Source: CAWJAP01 sp963834365 (GTDB taxonomy: Bacteria; Acidobacteriota; Vicinamibacteria; Vicinamibacterales; Vicinamibacteraceae). Taken from it: 64,000 bases of DNA. Where the stretch lies: NCBI GenBank assembly GCA_963834365.1, contig CAWIBS010000044.1:38664-102663 (forward strand), written 5' to 3'. The number at the start of each line of letters is the position of its first letter. Within the stretch, counting starts at the first letter, position 1. The notes below the pieces were generated by a model. The model did no database searches. It saw only the letters and a list, made by a program, of their open reading frames with translations, and had not been told where the DNA came from. Made by a program: the position numbers and the translations under genes. Positions 17,750 through 27,369 of this stretch are shown piece after piece.

Positions 17750-19294
17750 TCACTTCAGGTCCGTCTTCTTGATCTTGCCGGTGGTGGTCTTCGGCAGCTC
17801 CGCCACGATCTCGACGAACTTCGGCACCATGAAGTTCTCGAGACGCTCCTGACACTCGCGCGAGATGTCCTTGCTCGGTGATCGTCGACGCCCTCTTCGA
17901 GCACGACGAACGCCTTGACCGCCTGGCCGAGGATCTCGTCGGGCACGCCGATGACCGCCACTTCCGTGCACGCCCGGGATGTTGACGATGACGCTCTCGA
18001 CTTCCTTCGGCGCGACCTTCTCGCCGCGCGACTTGATGATGTCGTCCATGCGGCCGACGAAGTACAGGTAGCCCTCTTCGTCGAGCTTGCAGTAGTCGCC
18101 GGTGTAGAGGACCAGCTCGCCCGGCAGCGGGCCCGGGCTGCAGTTTCTTCGCGGTCTCCTCCGGCTTCTCCCAGTAGCCGCGCATCACCGTGGCGCCGCG
18201 GATGACGAGCTGCCCGACTTCGCCTGGGCCGAGCGCGTTCGTCGCTTCTCGTTGACGATCCACAGCTCGGTGTTGGGAATGGCGATGCCGACGCTGGTCG
18301 GCTTGCGGTCGATGTCCTCGGGCGGCAGGTACGTGCAGCGCTTGCACTCGGTGAGCCCGTACATCGAGAAGACCTTCGCCGCGGGAACAGCTCGCGCAGC
18401 ATCGTCGATGTGCTTGATCGACAGCGCCGCCGCAGTGTTCGTGACGTAGCGGATCTTCGAGAAATCGTACTCGCTCGAGTGTCTTCGAGTCCGCCGAGGA
18501 TCGCGAAGATCGTCGGCACGCCGGGGAAACCGGTGACGCCCTCGTCGACCACGCGTTCAGCACCTGCGCGGATACGTGAACGAGCGCTCGAGCACCAGCC
18601 GCGCGCCCATCCGGAACGCCATGATCATCTGATACAGGCCGTAGTCGAACGACAGCGGCAGCACGCCGAGGATGACGTCGTCCTCGACGTTCTCGAGGTA
18701 GGTCGTGATCGACGTCGCGGCCGTCAGCATGTTGCGGTGCGTCAGCATCACGCCCTTGGGATCGCCGGTGCTGCCCGACGTGTAGATGATCGACGCCAGA
18801 TCGATGTCGATGTTCGCGGCGCGGCGGCGGCGTCGTCGGCGTCGGCGCTGTTGCAGGACGCGGCTCGCGCCGGCGCCGACGATGCGTCGCCTTCGAGCCA
18901 CGTGCGATCGCGGCCGGCGCGGCTGCCTGCCAGACGCCGCGTCGAGGTGCGCGTCGCTGATGAGCGCCACGCGCGCGGCAGTCGTTGAGCAGGTACGTCG
19001 AGCTTGTCTTCTTTGGTCTGCGGATTGACCATCGAGACGACGGCGTTCGCCTTCAGCACGCCCCAGAACGACGACGACGGCCTCGACGGTGTTGTCGGCG
19101 AACACGACGACGCGATCGCCGCGCGCGACGCCGCGCTCGATGAGGGCGTGCGCCAGCGCGTTGGCCCGCCGATCGAGTCTCGCGGTAGGTCAGGCGCTGC
19201 CGCTGGCAGACCAGCGCCACCTTGTCGCCGGCGCGTCGCGCGGCGTGCTCGAGATAGTCGTGAAGGAGCGGAACGGGCCGTGCATGTCGGACAT
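17750..19294 (-). CDS. AMP-forming acyl ligase, exosortase-associated type, frameshifted
   Basis: About 515 residues when frames are joined. It begins MSDMHGPFRSF (ATG 19294), then GDRVVVFADNTVEAVV, LASIIYTSGSTGDPKGVMLT (the AMP-binding P-loop), LTHRNMLTAATSITTYLENV, DVILGVLPLSFDYGLYQMIM, LPKTTTGKIKKTDLK at the end (catalytic Lys of the C-terminal domain). MDDIIKSRGEKVAPKEVES is the A8-like hinge region. The enzyme adenylates a carboxylic acid and transfers it to CoA or, more likely here, to the acyl carrier protein encoded just downstream. At least six frame breaks lie in the block. Such ligases form part of the gene set around exosortase A systems. Confidence 0.85.
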
Positions 19295-19347
19295 GGCAGT
19301 GGGTGAGCGCTGCGCGGTTCTGCGGACTGGCGCGCCGGCGGGCGGGA

Positions 19348-20350
19348 TCAGCGTTCCAGCACTGGTTCGACGAGCAGCGGCGCGAGATGGAGATAGCGCG
19401 TGGTCCGCCGCTTGGCCTCGATGTCCTTGAAGACGCGCTCGACCTGCGCCGGCGTGAGCCCGACGACGGGCGCGACGTCGGCGGCGGCGACGCCGTGGTT
19501 GTGCGCGTAGAGGCACAGGTCCATCCGGTCGTAGGGCAGCGCGAAGTAGAACTCTTCCTGCGTCTGCGGCAGCGAGTACGTGTCGGTCGTCGGCGGCCGG
19601 CGCCGGATCTCCTCGGGCACGCCGAGGTGCTCGGCCAGCGCGTAGACCTGGGTCTTGTAGAGGTGCGCGATCGGCTTGAAGTCGGCGGCGCCGTCGCCGT
19701 TCTTCACGAAGAACCCCTGGTCGTACTCGAGCCGGTTGGGCGTGCCGGCCACGGCGTAGTTCAGCCGATCGGCGTGGTAGTACTCGGTCATCTTGCGCGA
19801 CGCGCTGCTTGTAGTTGGTGGCGGCGACGAGCTGCAGATACGGCGCCGAGCGGCATGCGCGCGCGTCCGCTGCTCGCCGGCCGGCGACTCTGCACCGTCA
19901 GCTGGAACACGTTGCAGCGGTCGCTGTCGAGGATCGACGGCAGCGCGATCTTGCACTTCCAGCCGTCGCCGTACTCGGGGAAGACCTGCGCGGATGGCGT
20001 CGTCCTGGCGCGCGTAGCAGCCAGCGCCCTCGAGCGCCGGCGCGATGTCCTCGACGACGGCCTGCGATGCCGAGATGCGACGGCGAGCAGGCGGCCGAGC
20101 GCGAGCGAGTCGCCGGACGGAGTCGCGCTCGGGCATGAACAGGCCGAGCACGCGATCCGGCGCCGAGCGCGCGCGCGCAGAGCGCGGCGACGACCGAGCT
20201 GTCGATGCCGCCCGAAAGGCCGAGCACGACGCCCTTGCGGCGCAGCGTGCCGAGCACCTGCTCCTTGATTGCTGCCTGAACGCGCTCGGCGACCACCGGC
20301 GCATCGATGCTGAGGACATCGGCCGAAAACACGGGAAGTGATGCTAGCAC
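19348..20350 (-). CDS. nadE: NAD(+) synthase-like amide-forming enzyme
   Basis: GTG 20350 starts LPVFSADVLSIDAPVVAERV, followed by GVVLGLSGGIDSSVVAAL, the ATP pyrophosphatase PP-loop of NadE. In other frames come TEYYHADRLNYAVAGTPNRL, EYDQGFFVKNGDGAADFKPI, HLYKTQVYALAEHLGVPEEI, TDTYSLPQTQEEFYF and a C-terminal RRTTRYLHLAPL. It lacks the N-terminal glutaminase domain, so it would use ammonia. It may serve general NAD synthesis, but the location between an AMP ligase and an O-acyltransferase suggests a dedicated amidation in the EPS pathway. Two or three frame breaks occur between 19800 and 20200. Confidence 0.82.
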
Positions 20351-20500
20351 GACTGAACGGCTGACCAGCTTTACGTCGAAGCGCCCCAGGCAGGGCGTCG
20401 CCCGCCCCGGCGCGTCGCCATGCAGACCCCAGGGGTCCGAGACATGAACGGTTGCTTGCGGAATCCGCGTCGGAACCGGCGCCGGGCTGGCTTACTCGAA

Positions 20501-21596
20501 TCAGGGGCGGACGGGCACCGAGAAGCGCTTCGTCACGCGCCCGGTCATCTCGGCGACTCGGGCTCCGTAGTCGATGAGTGGCTGCTCGACGAAATGGAAT
20601 GACAGACGGGCAGGCAACAAGCGCGATCAGGCATACCACGGTGCCGCCGAAGGGGCCGAGCGGCCACGGGCTGGTCGGCCCGAACCCCACCCACAGCGCG
20701 ATCATGTGAAACAAATACACGCCATACGAGTATTTCGCCACGCAATGGGATGCGCGCTGAATCAGTCCCGGACCGAAATGACGGAATCGCGGAATCGCCC
20801 AGCCGATGACGAGGCAGTACCAGCCAGCCGAGCCACGCCGGATGCACGACGGACGATGCCGACGCGACCGCCAGGTAGGCCGCGGTCACCCCCAGGAGTA
20901 GAACAATCCAGCCGGCGGGACGCCAGCGCGGCTCGACGCGCCGCAGGTGCACGTAGGCGAGGACGCCGGCGAGAAAGCACGGCGCGAACCGCGCCACCCC
21001 CAGCGTCCCAGGCCCGGCACGAGGGGCTGCACGATAGCGGCGACGACGGCCAGCCCGAAAGAGGCCCCAGGCCGTACGCGCACCGCGCGACCCCTGGAGG
21101 AGCAGAAAGAGGAACGGGAGCAGGGCGTACATCTGCACTTCGAGAGGCAGGCTCCACAGCGGGGTGGGACCAGCTCGGCATTCACGAGGTTCTGGACGAT
21201 GAGCACATTCGCGATGATGTCGCGAGTCGAGAAGTCGGGCGTGCTCGTGCCCCACGCCAATGGAGGAATACCGGCCGCAAGGACCAGGGCGACGCATACG
21301 ATGCTCAACGGGAAAATGCGGAAGAGACGCCGGATATAGAACGTGATGAAAAAGGCCGACCCCGATGCCGGCTCCGGTCCATCGAGAGCATCAGCACCAA
21401 GCTCGTGTGCACGAAGAACATGAGCACACCCATCCGGCCCAGTTGCCACGCGAGGGGATTGACATCCGCTCCGAGGCGTGCCCCGCCGTTTCGAGCACAT
21501 GGTCCGCGACCACCAGGAGGACTGCGACCGCCCGCATGAAGTCGAGATTGGTCAGCTCCGCATCGCCGCCGCCGGTGCGGGGTTCGCCGCCGACAC
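20501..21596 (-). CDS. Acyltransferase 3 family membrane protein (O-acetyltransferase)
   Basis: An OafA/YrhL-type integral membrane acyltransferase, rebuilt from three frames. The start is GTG 21596 (SAANPAPAAA), then NLDFMRAVAVLLVVADHVLE, MGVLMFFVHTSLVLML, FYIRRLFRIFPLSIVCVALV, SLPLEVQMYALLPFLFLL, SYGVYLFHMIALWVGFG, and SFHFVEQPLI near the end, the usual C-terminal block of this family. The stop TGA is at 20501. It probably moves an acetyl or other acyl group onto a sugar of the exported polysaccharide or its lipid-linked repeat. Breaks lie near 21560, 21455, 20800 and 20630. Confidence 0.82.
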
Positions 21597-21809
21597 GACG
21601 TTGTCACCGCCGCCGCTCCCTGGCTCGGTGCGGGTCAGCGCGGGCTCACCACCCCTGGCGCGACCGCGACGGATCTGGCTCGTCAACCTTCCGGTTGGGA
21701 ATCCCGAAATGGCGTTCGACGACTGTGTCATATCCTTGTTCGGCGCCCGAGACGGCGCGCATGCCTGGACTAACGTGCCGGGAGTGCCCAGAAGAACATC
21801 GACACGCGA

Positions 21810-22478
21810 TCAGCCCGAATCGACGCGTGCGCGGGCCGTGGCCTCGGCCAGTGCGACGGCCAGCCCGCTCAGCGCGGCATCGATTCTGCGGTAGCAGCGC
21901 ATGAACGTCTCGCGCTCATGTCCGAAAGGGTCGAGGAGGTTCACCCGTTCGCGGGCGCCATAGCGGCCGTTGTCTGGCTCGTAGAGGGACAGCAGATGGA
22001 CCCGCTCCGTCAGATGGGGTGCCATGCGCCGTACGACCTCTCGCTGGCTCGGCTCCATCACGACAACGATGAGATCGGAACCGGAAAATTGGCCCGATGT
22101 GACGTCGGCGGCGCGATGGTGCTCGAGTGCGATGCCGAAGGTCGCCGCCGCATCGACGGCGAAGGGGGGCGGCGCGGGAGCCTGCGAGGCGCGGAGCCCC
22201 GCCGAGAGGCAGATGATATCGGTGAGGCCCGCCTCGTCGAATCGCGTCCTGGCTCGCAGCGCTGCGAAGGGGCTGCGGCAGATGTTGCCCTTGCATACGA
22301 AGAGCACGCGCCGAGGAGGAACATCCGGCATGGGTGGGTTCCGAATGCTCCGAGCCTGACGAGCCCACGCCAAATCCTTGGCAAACCCCTTGACCCTTTG
22401 CGCTCGCGGATGCCGCAGAACTGCCCCCACGAGTCTGGCCAGCCACCCGGACTCCGAGGCGACACCGCGTTGTCTCAT
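21810..22478 (-). CDS. Low-molecular-weight protein tyrosine phosphatase
   Basis: A 222-residue protein whose phosphatase domain starts at about residue 55: VLFVCKGNICRSPFA holds the CX5R active site (Cys and Arg), and LLDPFGHERETF holds the DP general-acid loop. In EPS systems such Wzb-like phosphatases dephosphorylate the tyrosine autokinase, here the protein at 55351-56294. ATG 22478 was chosen because it lies 5 nt after the stop of the preceding gene. That gives a basic 50-residue N-terminal extension; ATG 22331 would give a protein of normal length. The frame is intact. Confidence 0.88.
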   Translation of the reverse strand: MRQRGVASESGWLARLVGAVLRHPRAQRVKGFAKDLAWARQARSIRNPPMPDVPPRRVLFVCKGNICRSPFAALRARTRFDEAGLTDIICLSAGLRASQAPAPPPFAVDAAATFGIALEHHRAADVTSGQFSGSDLIVVVMEPSQREVVRRMAPHLTERVHLLSLYEPDNGRYGARERVNLLDPFGHERETFMRCYRRIDAALSGLAVALAEATARARVDSG

Positions 22479-22483
22479 GGAAA

Positions 22484-23849
22484 TCAGCGCGCGGCGAGAT
22501 GGCCCTCGAGCAGGGGCACCGCATAGTGGTCCAGCACGGCATAGCCGGCGGGCGAGATGTGACTGCCGTCCGCATCCGCGAAGTCCCTGAGCCGCCGGCC
22601 ATCCGCGGAGGACAGGACAGGCTGCAGGTCGAGCAGGAAAAGGCCCTCCTGCGCGGCGAACGCGCGCATCCAGCGGTTCACGTCGAGCACGTGACCGTTG
22701 ATGTAGTCCTGGTAGCTGGTCTTGCCGCGCAGCCATCCGACGAAATCCGCGAGCGTGTTCGTCACGCCGGCGGGGCCGCGCACGGTGACTTCCGTAGTCA
22801 GGATGGGTTCGATGCCGAGACGCCGCGCTCGTTCGACCATCGTGGCCATCTCCTGCCGGACCCGCGCGCGGGCGCTCTCTGTCCGATCGCGCGGGCTGCG
22901 GAAGACATCGTTGATGAAGCCCCAGATCACGACGGCCCTCGGCCGATGGGCGGCGACGTCGGCATCGAATCGGGCCGAGAGCTCGAACGATTGTTGGCCC
23001 GCGACGCCCTTGTTCAGGACGTCCCTGCCCTGGATGACGGGTTTCCAGCCCGCGGCGTAGGAAGCTCCCAGGATGATGATGGGACCGTTGGGAAATGCGG
23101 GCGGACGCGTGACCGGCACATCAGAGTCCCGAGCCAGCGCGGGGGGCGACCCCACGACCGACCGATGCGGCTTGAAACCGAACTTGACCCAATAGTAGCC
23201 CCACGCCACCGTTTCATGGACGGCGAGGTAGAGCATCGACATGTGGTCGGGATGCGAGTCCGGCGTCTGGACCGACGCCCGCTCGACATCGTAGCCGAAG
23301 GCCCGGAAGCACGCTTCCGCGCGCGGCATGTGGAGGCGGTCGGTCACGAGCACGATCCGGCGCGCACCCATCGATTGCAGGATCGGATGCGAGAACGCCG
23401 CGTTCTGCCACGTGTTGCGCGCGGCAGCCTCCAGCCTGATCTGGTCAGAAGGGATGCCCAGTCGGGTGGCCATCGCCGCCATCGCGCCGGCCACGCTGCA
23501 GGGTGTCCCCCGCGGCCGTCCGCCGGTGATGAGCACGTGAGGCGCCCGTCCTTCCGCGTACAAGCGGCTGGCCAGCAGGACGCGCTGAATCGCGAAGCTG
23601 TTGGGTGCGCAACGTTGGTTGATCCCCGCGCCGAGCACGACGAGGACATCGCCGCGGCCGTCAGTGTCGCTCTTGATGAGGGGAGTGACGAGGTAGTTGG
23701 CCGCAGTGGTGTGATTGATCAGGGTACTGACCGGCCGTCACGCCCACCAGGCCGCACAGAACGCCCAGCCAGAATCGGGAGCGTCTCGGGCGGACCGTCT
23801 CACCCGTTTCCGTCCCCCGCCACCGCGCAGGGTTCAGCGAGCGCCACAT
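22484..23849 (-). CDS. YdcF/DUF218 domain fused to SGNH hydrolase, membrane-anchored
   Basis: The N-terminus (WRSLNPARWRG, then FWLGVLCGLVGVTAG) supplies one membrane segment. One frame break near 23730 leads into LVTPLIKSDTDGRGDVLVVL. The first domain is DUF218/YdcF-like: VLGAGINQRCAPNSFAIQRV, VLITGGRPRGTP, EAAARNTWQNAAFS, RIVLVTDRLHMPRAEACFRA. The second is an SGNH esterase-like domain: IIILGASYAAGW (block I, Ser in place after GA), GVAGQQS (block II), IWGFINDVF (block III Asn) and DGSHISPAGY (block V Asp and His). Both probably act outside the membrane, perhaps removing or transferring acyl groups on the polysaccharide. The fusion is unusual. It heads a minus-strand operon. Confidence 0.85.
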
Positions 23850-23972
23850 GACCGGCGCCCAGCGACTGAATTCGCCACCGCGGAGGCTTTAGGTATCCGA
23901 GAAGCTGATTCCTCGGACTGCAGGGAGCGCCGTTCGGCGACTTCCGAGCCTGGCTTGACAAACCCGACCGAA

Positions 23973-23990
23973 GGGAATGCGCCTTGCATT
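23973..23990 (+). promoter_or_regulatory. Candidate sigma-54 promoter before small ORF 24036
   Basis: GGGAATGCGCCTTGCATT keeps GG-N10-GC spacing with a perfect TTGCAT at -12. Twelve of the first 15 bases equal the element at 13655. The predicted start is near 23999, about 37 nt before ATG 24036 and 300 nt before the amidotransferase gene, which it could also serve. Confidence 0.6.
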
Positions 23991-24035
23991 CGCCCCGATC
24001 TTTCAGGGCTCTCACGAACGCGTCGCCGGTAGACC

Positions 24036-24119
24036 ATGGAGATCCATCTCGTTTCTACACTAACACCGGACGACGAAGACCCGCGGCGGACGTGCCGAGG
24101 AAGCCGCCCGTCCGGGTGA
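24036..24119 (+). CDS. Tiny ORF, truncated paralogue of the protein at 13689
   Basis: A 27-codon ORF beginning MEIHLVSTLTPDDE. Ten of the first 14 residues equal the 77-residue protein at 13689 and the other changes are conservative. The DNA match covers about 40 bp from ACCATGGA onward and then stops, so the rest is not a simple frameshift copy. It may be a relic, a short regulatory leader, or a real micropeptide. It has the same type of putative sigma-54 element upstream. I see no ribosome-binding site. Up to 24305 the following sequence holds no other gene. Confidence 0.4.
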   Translation: MEIHLVSTLTPDDEDPRRTCRGSRPSG

Positions 24120-24305
24120 TGATCGTGCGTGCGAGGCCTGTCGTTGAACGGGCGCCCGTTGACGGCCGACATCACACTGTGTAGGGTGAATCCGTCCGAG
24201 GCGGTTCCTCGATGGCAATGCCGATCCCCGTGCCAGGGCTGCCGGATGAGGCTGTGCGGAGGAGGCCCGGCAAACGACTCAAAGGCTTGACCTAGAAAGT
24301 CTCGT

Positions 24306-26345
24306 ATGTGCGGTATCGCGGGGATCGTGGGCTTACGTGCGGACGCGCCGTCGCCGACGCTCGAACAACTGACAGACATGGCCGGCGCGCTCGGCCATCG
24401 CGGCCCCGACGAGTTCGGCGTGTACCGCGATGCCCGAGCGGGCCTGGCGCACGCCCGCCTGTCCATCATCGACCTGGCGACTGGCCAGCAGCCCCTCACC
24501 AACGAAGACGGGTCGCTCTGGATTCGTTCAACGGCGAGATTTTCAACTACGTCGAGCTCCGTGACGAGCTCGTCTCGCGGGGACATCGTTTCCGCACGCG
24601 ATCGGACACCGAGGTCATCGTCCACGCCTACGAGGAGTGGGGCGCGGATGCCTTCGCGCGCTTCAACGGGCAGTGGGCCCTCGCCCTCTGGAACAGCCGT
24701 GACGGTGTCCTGGTGCTCGCGCGCGATCCTTACGGCGTTCGCCCGCTCCACTACACGGAGCACGAGGGACGTCTGTGGTTCGCGAGCGAAGTCAAGGCCC
24801 TGTTTGCGGCGTCGGCGACGATGCCGCGCGCGTGGGATCCGTTGGGTCTGGCGCAGATCTTCTCGTTCTGGGCGCCGATCGCGCCGCGAACGCCCTTCGC
24901 CGGCATCCAGGAGCTGGAGCCCGGTGCCGTGCGGACCTTCGGCCCTGCCGGCGTCACAACCGACTGGGCGTGGACGCCATCGTATCCCGTCGCCGATCCC
25001 CGCGACGATGGTGCGTTCCGTGGCTCGCTGGATGACGCCGTCCACGCGGTGCGGGACGCGCTCGAGGAAGCGACCGTCGCTCCGGATGCTGCGTGCCGAC
25101 GTGCCGGTGGGCAGCTACCTGTCGGGAGGGCTCGACAGCTCGATCGTCGCCGCGCTGGGACTGCGCGCGAAGGGCGAGCGGTTCAGCACGTTCTCGCTCC
25201 GCTTCGAGGATGACGAGTACGATGAGACGCCATATCAGCGGCTGATGGCAGCGCGCCTGGGCAGCGACCATCACGAGGTTTCGGTCAGCCGACAGGACAT
25301 CGTCGACGTGTTTCCCGAGGTGATCGCCCACACCGAACGTCCCATCCTGCGTACCGCGCCTGCGCCGCTCTTCCTTCTGTCGCGTCTCGTGCGGAATGCG
25401 GGGATCAAGGTGGTGCTGACGGGCGAGGGCGCCGATGAGATGTTCGCCGGCTACGACCTGTTCCGCGAGGCAAAGGTTCGGCGTTTCTGGGGACGTCAGC
25501 CCGGGTCATCGGCCCGTCCACTTCTCCTGGAGCGGATGTATCCCTACTTGCAGCGGTCGCCCGTCGCGCAGCGCGCAATCAGCCGTCAGTTCTTCGGACA
25601 ACGGCTCGACGAGTGGCGCGAGCCGGGGTTCGGCCATGACATGCGGTGGCGATCGACCGGCGCGCTTCAGCGACTCTTCGCGCCCGAGATCACCGCGGTC
25701 CTCGCGGACCACGACGTTCGCGCCGAGCTGCTCGGGCATCTCCCAGAGGCATTCTCGCGCTGGACGCCGCTTGCCCAGGACCAGTACCTGGAGATTCGGA
25801 CGCTGCTGTCGGGATACCTGCTCTCGTCGCAGGGCGATCGCATGCTGATGGCCAATTCGGTCGAAGGCCGGTTTCCCTTCCTCGATCGGGGGGTGGCGGC
25901 GCTCGCGGACTCGCTGCCGGCCGCCTACAAGCTCAGAGTGCTGGACGAGAAGCACGTGCTCAAACGCGCCGCCCGGGATCTGATCCCCTCCGAAATCTTC
26001 GATCGAAAGAAGCAACCCTATCGTGCCCCGGACGCCCTCGCGTTCGCATCGGCGCCCGAGGCCGACTGGATAGAGGAGGTCGCCGGCACCGCAGCCCTGG
26101 AGGCCTGCGGGGTGTTCGCGCCCCTGCCGGCACGGCAGCTCCTGGACAAGTGCCTGGCTCGCGGCGCAACCGGACAGTTCTCCAATGCCGACAACATGGC
26201 CCTCGTCGGCCTTCTCTCGACACAGCTCGTGTACGACGGCTTCATTCGGCGCCGGCCGAAAGGGCGCCCGGTCCGCTTGCGAACCCTCGTCGACCGCATC
26301 TCGACCGCGGCGGACCCCCGCCCCGTGGCCACAGACCATCAATAG
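24306..26345 (+). CDS. asnB: Asparagine synthase-type glutamine amidotransferase (exosortase-associated)
   Basis: About 679 residues of the AsnB family. The N-terminal glutaminase has Cys2 after the initiator Met (MCGIAGIVG) and LGHRGPDEFG. The frame breaks near 24525, continues in another frame with SFNGEIFNYVELRDEL and GQWALALWN, and returns near 25080, so the two changes cancel and the total length is normal. The synthetase domain has the PP-loop YLSGGLDSSIVAAL and LTGEGADEMFAGYDLF. In exosortase-type EPS loci such amidotransferases are thought to amidate a sugar acid or similar group rather than make free asparagine. It starts the plus-strand EPS gene group. Confidence 0.9.
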   Translation: MCGIAGIVGLRADAPSPTLEQLTDMAGALGHRGPDEFGVYRDARAGLAHARLSIIDLATGQQPLTNEDGSLWIRSTARFSTTSSSVTSSSRGDIVSARDRTPRSSSTPTRSGARMPSRASTGSGPSPSGTAVTVSWCSRAILTAFARSTTRSTRDVCGSRAKSRPCLRRRRRCRARGIRWVWRRSSRSGRRSRRERPSPASRSWSPVPCGPSALPASQPTGRGRHRIPSPIPATMVRSVARWMTPSTRCGTRSRKRPSLRMLRADVPVGSYLSGGLDSSIVAALGLRAKGERFSTFSLRFEDDEYDETPYQRLMAARLGSDHHEVSVSRQDIVDVFPEVIAHTERPILRTAPAPLFLLSRLVRNAGIKVVLTGEGADEMFAGYDLFREAKVRRFWGRQPGSSARPLLLERMYPYLQRSPVAQRAISRQFFGQRLDEWREPGFGHDMRWRSTGALQRLFAPEITAVLADHDVRAELLGHLPEAFSRWTPLAQDQYLEIRTLLSGYLLSSQGDRMLMANSVEGRFPFLDRGVAALADSLPAAYKLRVLDEKHVLKRAARDLIPSEIFDRKKQPYRAPDALAFASAPEADWIEEVAGTAALEACGVFAPLPARQLLDKCLARGATGQFSNADNMALVGLLSTQLVYDGFIRRRPKGRPVRLRTLVDRISTAADPRPVATDHQ

Positions 26346-26507
26346 CCTCGCAAACGCTGGACTTTCGTCCGATACTAACGTTCGAGGAATACGTGTGCGG
26401 GACAAGCAGGCCGCGGAACGGCGTGCGGATCCAGGGCCGCGGCGTCCCCCGATCCGTTGCGGGACGCTCGCCAGGCTCTCGACGGGCCGCCGTTCAATCC
26501 ACTCGTC

Positions 26508-27322
26508 ATGAAGGAGACGCCATTCTTCTTCCCCACAGACGGGGGCCAGCTGTTCGGCGTGTTTCACGAGGCGCCGCCCTCGGCGCGCCCCTCAATCGTT
26601 CTGTGCCCGCCCTTTCTCGAGGAGAAGCTCTGGGCCCACCGCGTCCTGGTGTCCGCGGCGCGAACGCTGGCACAAGAAGGCTATCCGGTGCTGCGTTTCG
26701 ACTGCCGGGGCAGCGGTGACAGTGCTGGCGCGTTCTCCTCCACCACGCTGGAGACCGTGCAGGCGGACGTCCGGAGCGCGATCGAGCAGGTGCGGGTGCT
26801 CGCCGACCGTCAAACCGTGAGTCTGATCGGCGTCCGGTTCGGTGCAGCCATCGCGAGCCTCGTGGCCGAAGAGATGCCCGACGTCCGAGAACTCGTCCTG
26901 TGGGCACCGATCCTCGACGGGGCTCGCTACATGCAGGAGCTGCTGCGCGGCAACCTCTCGACACAGCTGGCCGCCTACAAGACGATCCGGTACGACCGCG
27001 CGGCATTGGTCGCCCAGATGGAGCAGGGCCAGACCGTGAACATCGACGGCTATGAGCTGTCGCACGCGATGTACACCCAGTGCTCGGCCGTCACGCTCAC
27101 GAGCCGGATTCCTTCGTACGCTGGCCCGCTGCCTCGTCGTGCAAGTCGAGCCGTCCGGGGAAGGCCCGGCGGCCAAGGATCTCGAGAGCTTCGCCTCGTC
27201 GTTCGCGCGGGGGACGTTCGCACGGGTGCAGGAGGATCCGTTCTGGAAGGAGCTGCCCGTGTTCTGCGGCGCGGGCCGATCGGTTGACCGCGGCGACGGT
27301 GGATTGGCTGGGGGGTCGGTGA
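26508..27322 (+). CDS. Exosortase A system-associated hydrolase 2-like alpha/beta protein
   Basis: About 270 residues. PFFFPTDGGQLFGVFHEAP and VLCPPFLEEKLWAHRVL match the TIGR03101-type hydrolases of exosortase loci; FDCRGSGDSAGAFS follows. The nucleophile elbow reads LIGVRFGAAIA, with Arg where a serine hydrolase has Ser, as is usual for this subgroup, so catalysis is doubtful. The frame breaks near 27115 and again near 27265; the end VDWLGGR and TGA (27320-27322) are in a third frame. It follows the amidotransferase, and a second such protein lies at 30929-31948. Confidence 0.82.
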
Positions 27323-27369
27323 GGGGATCGGCGAAGCGCCGTGCTGCCGACCGCCGGGCGAGGGCGGGC

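Noticed and set aside
21597..21809. Possible plus-strand start RIWLVNLPVGNPEMAFDD
   Set aside because: It resembles the first residues of some glycosyltransferases but has no continuation, and the minus-strand genes on both sides are well supported.
24036..24184. A full-length paralogue of the 77-residue protein restored by one frameshift
   Set aside because: All three frames after DDE were read; none matches LVLAAVKALLDSMPISYAVR, so only the N-terminus is shared.
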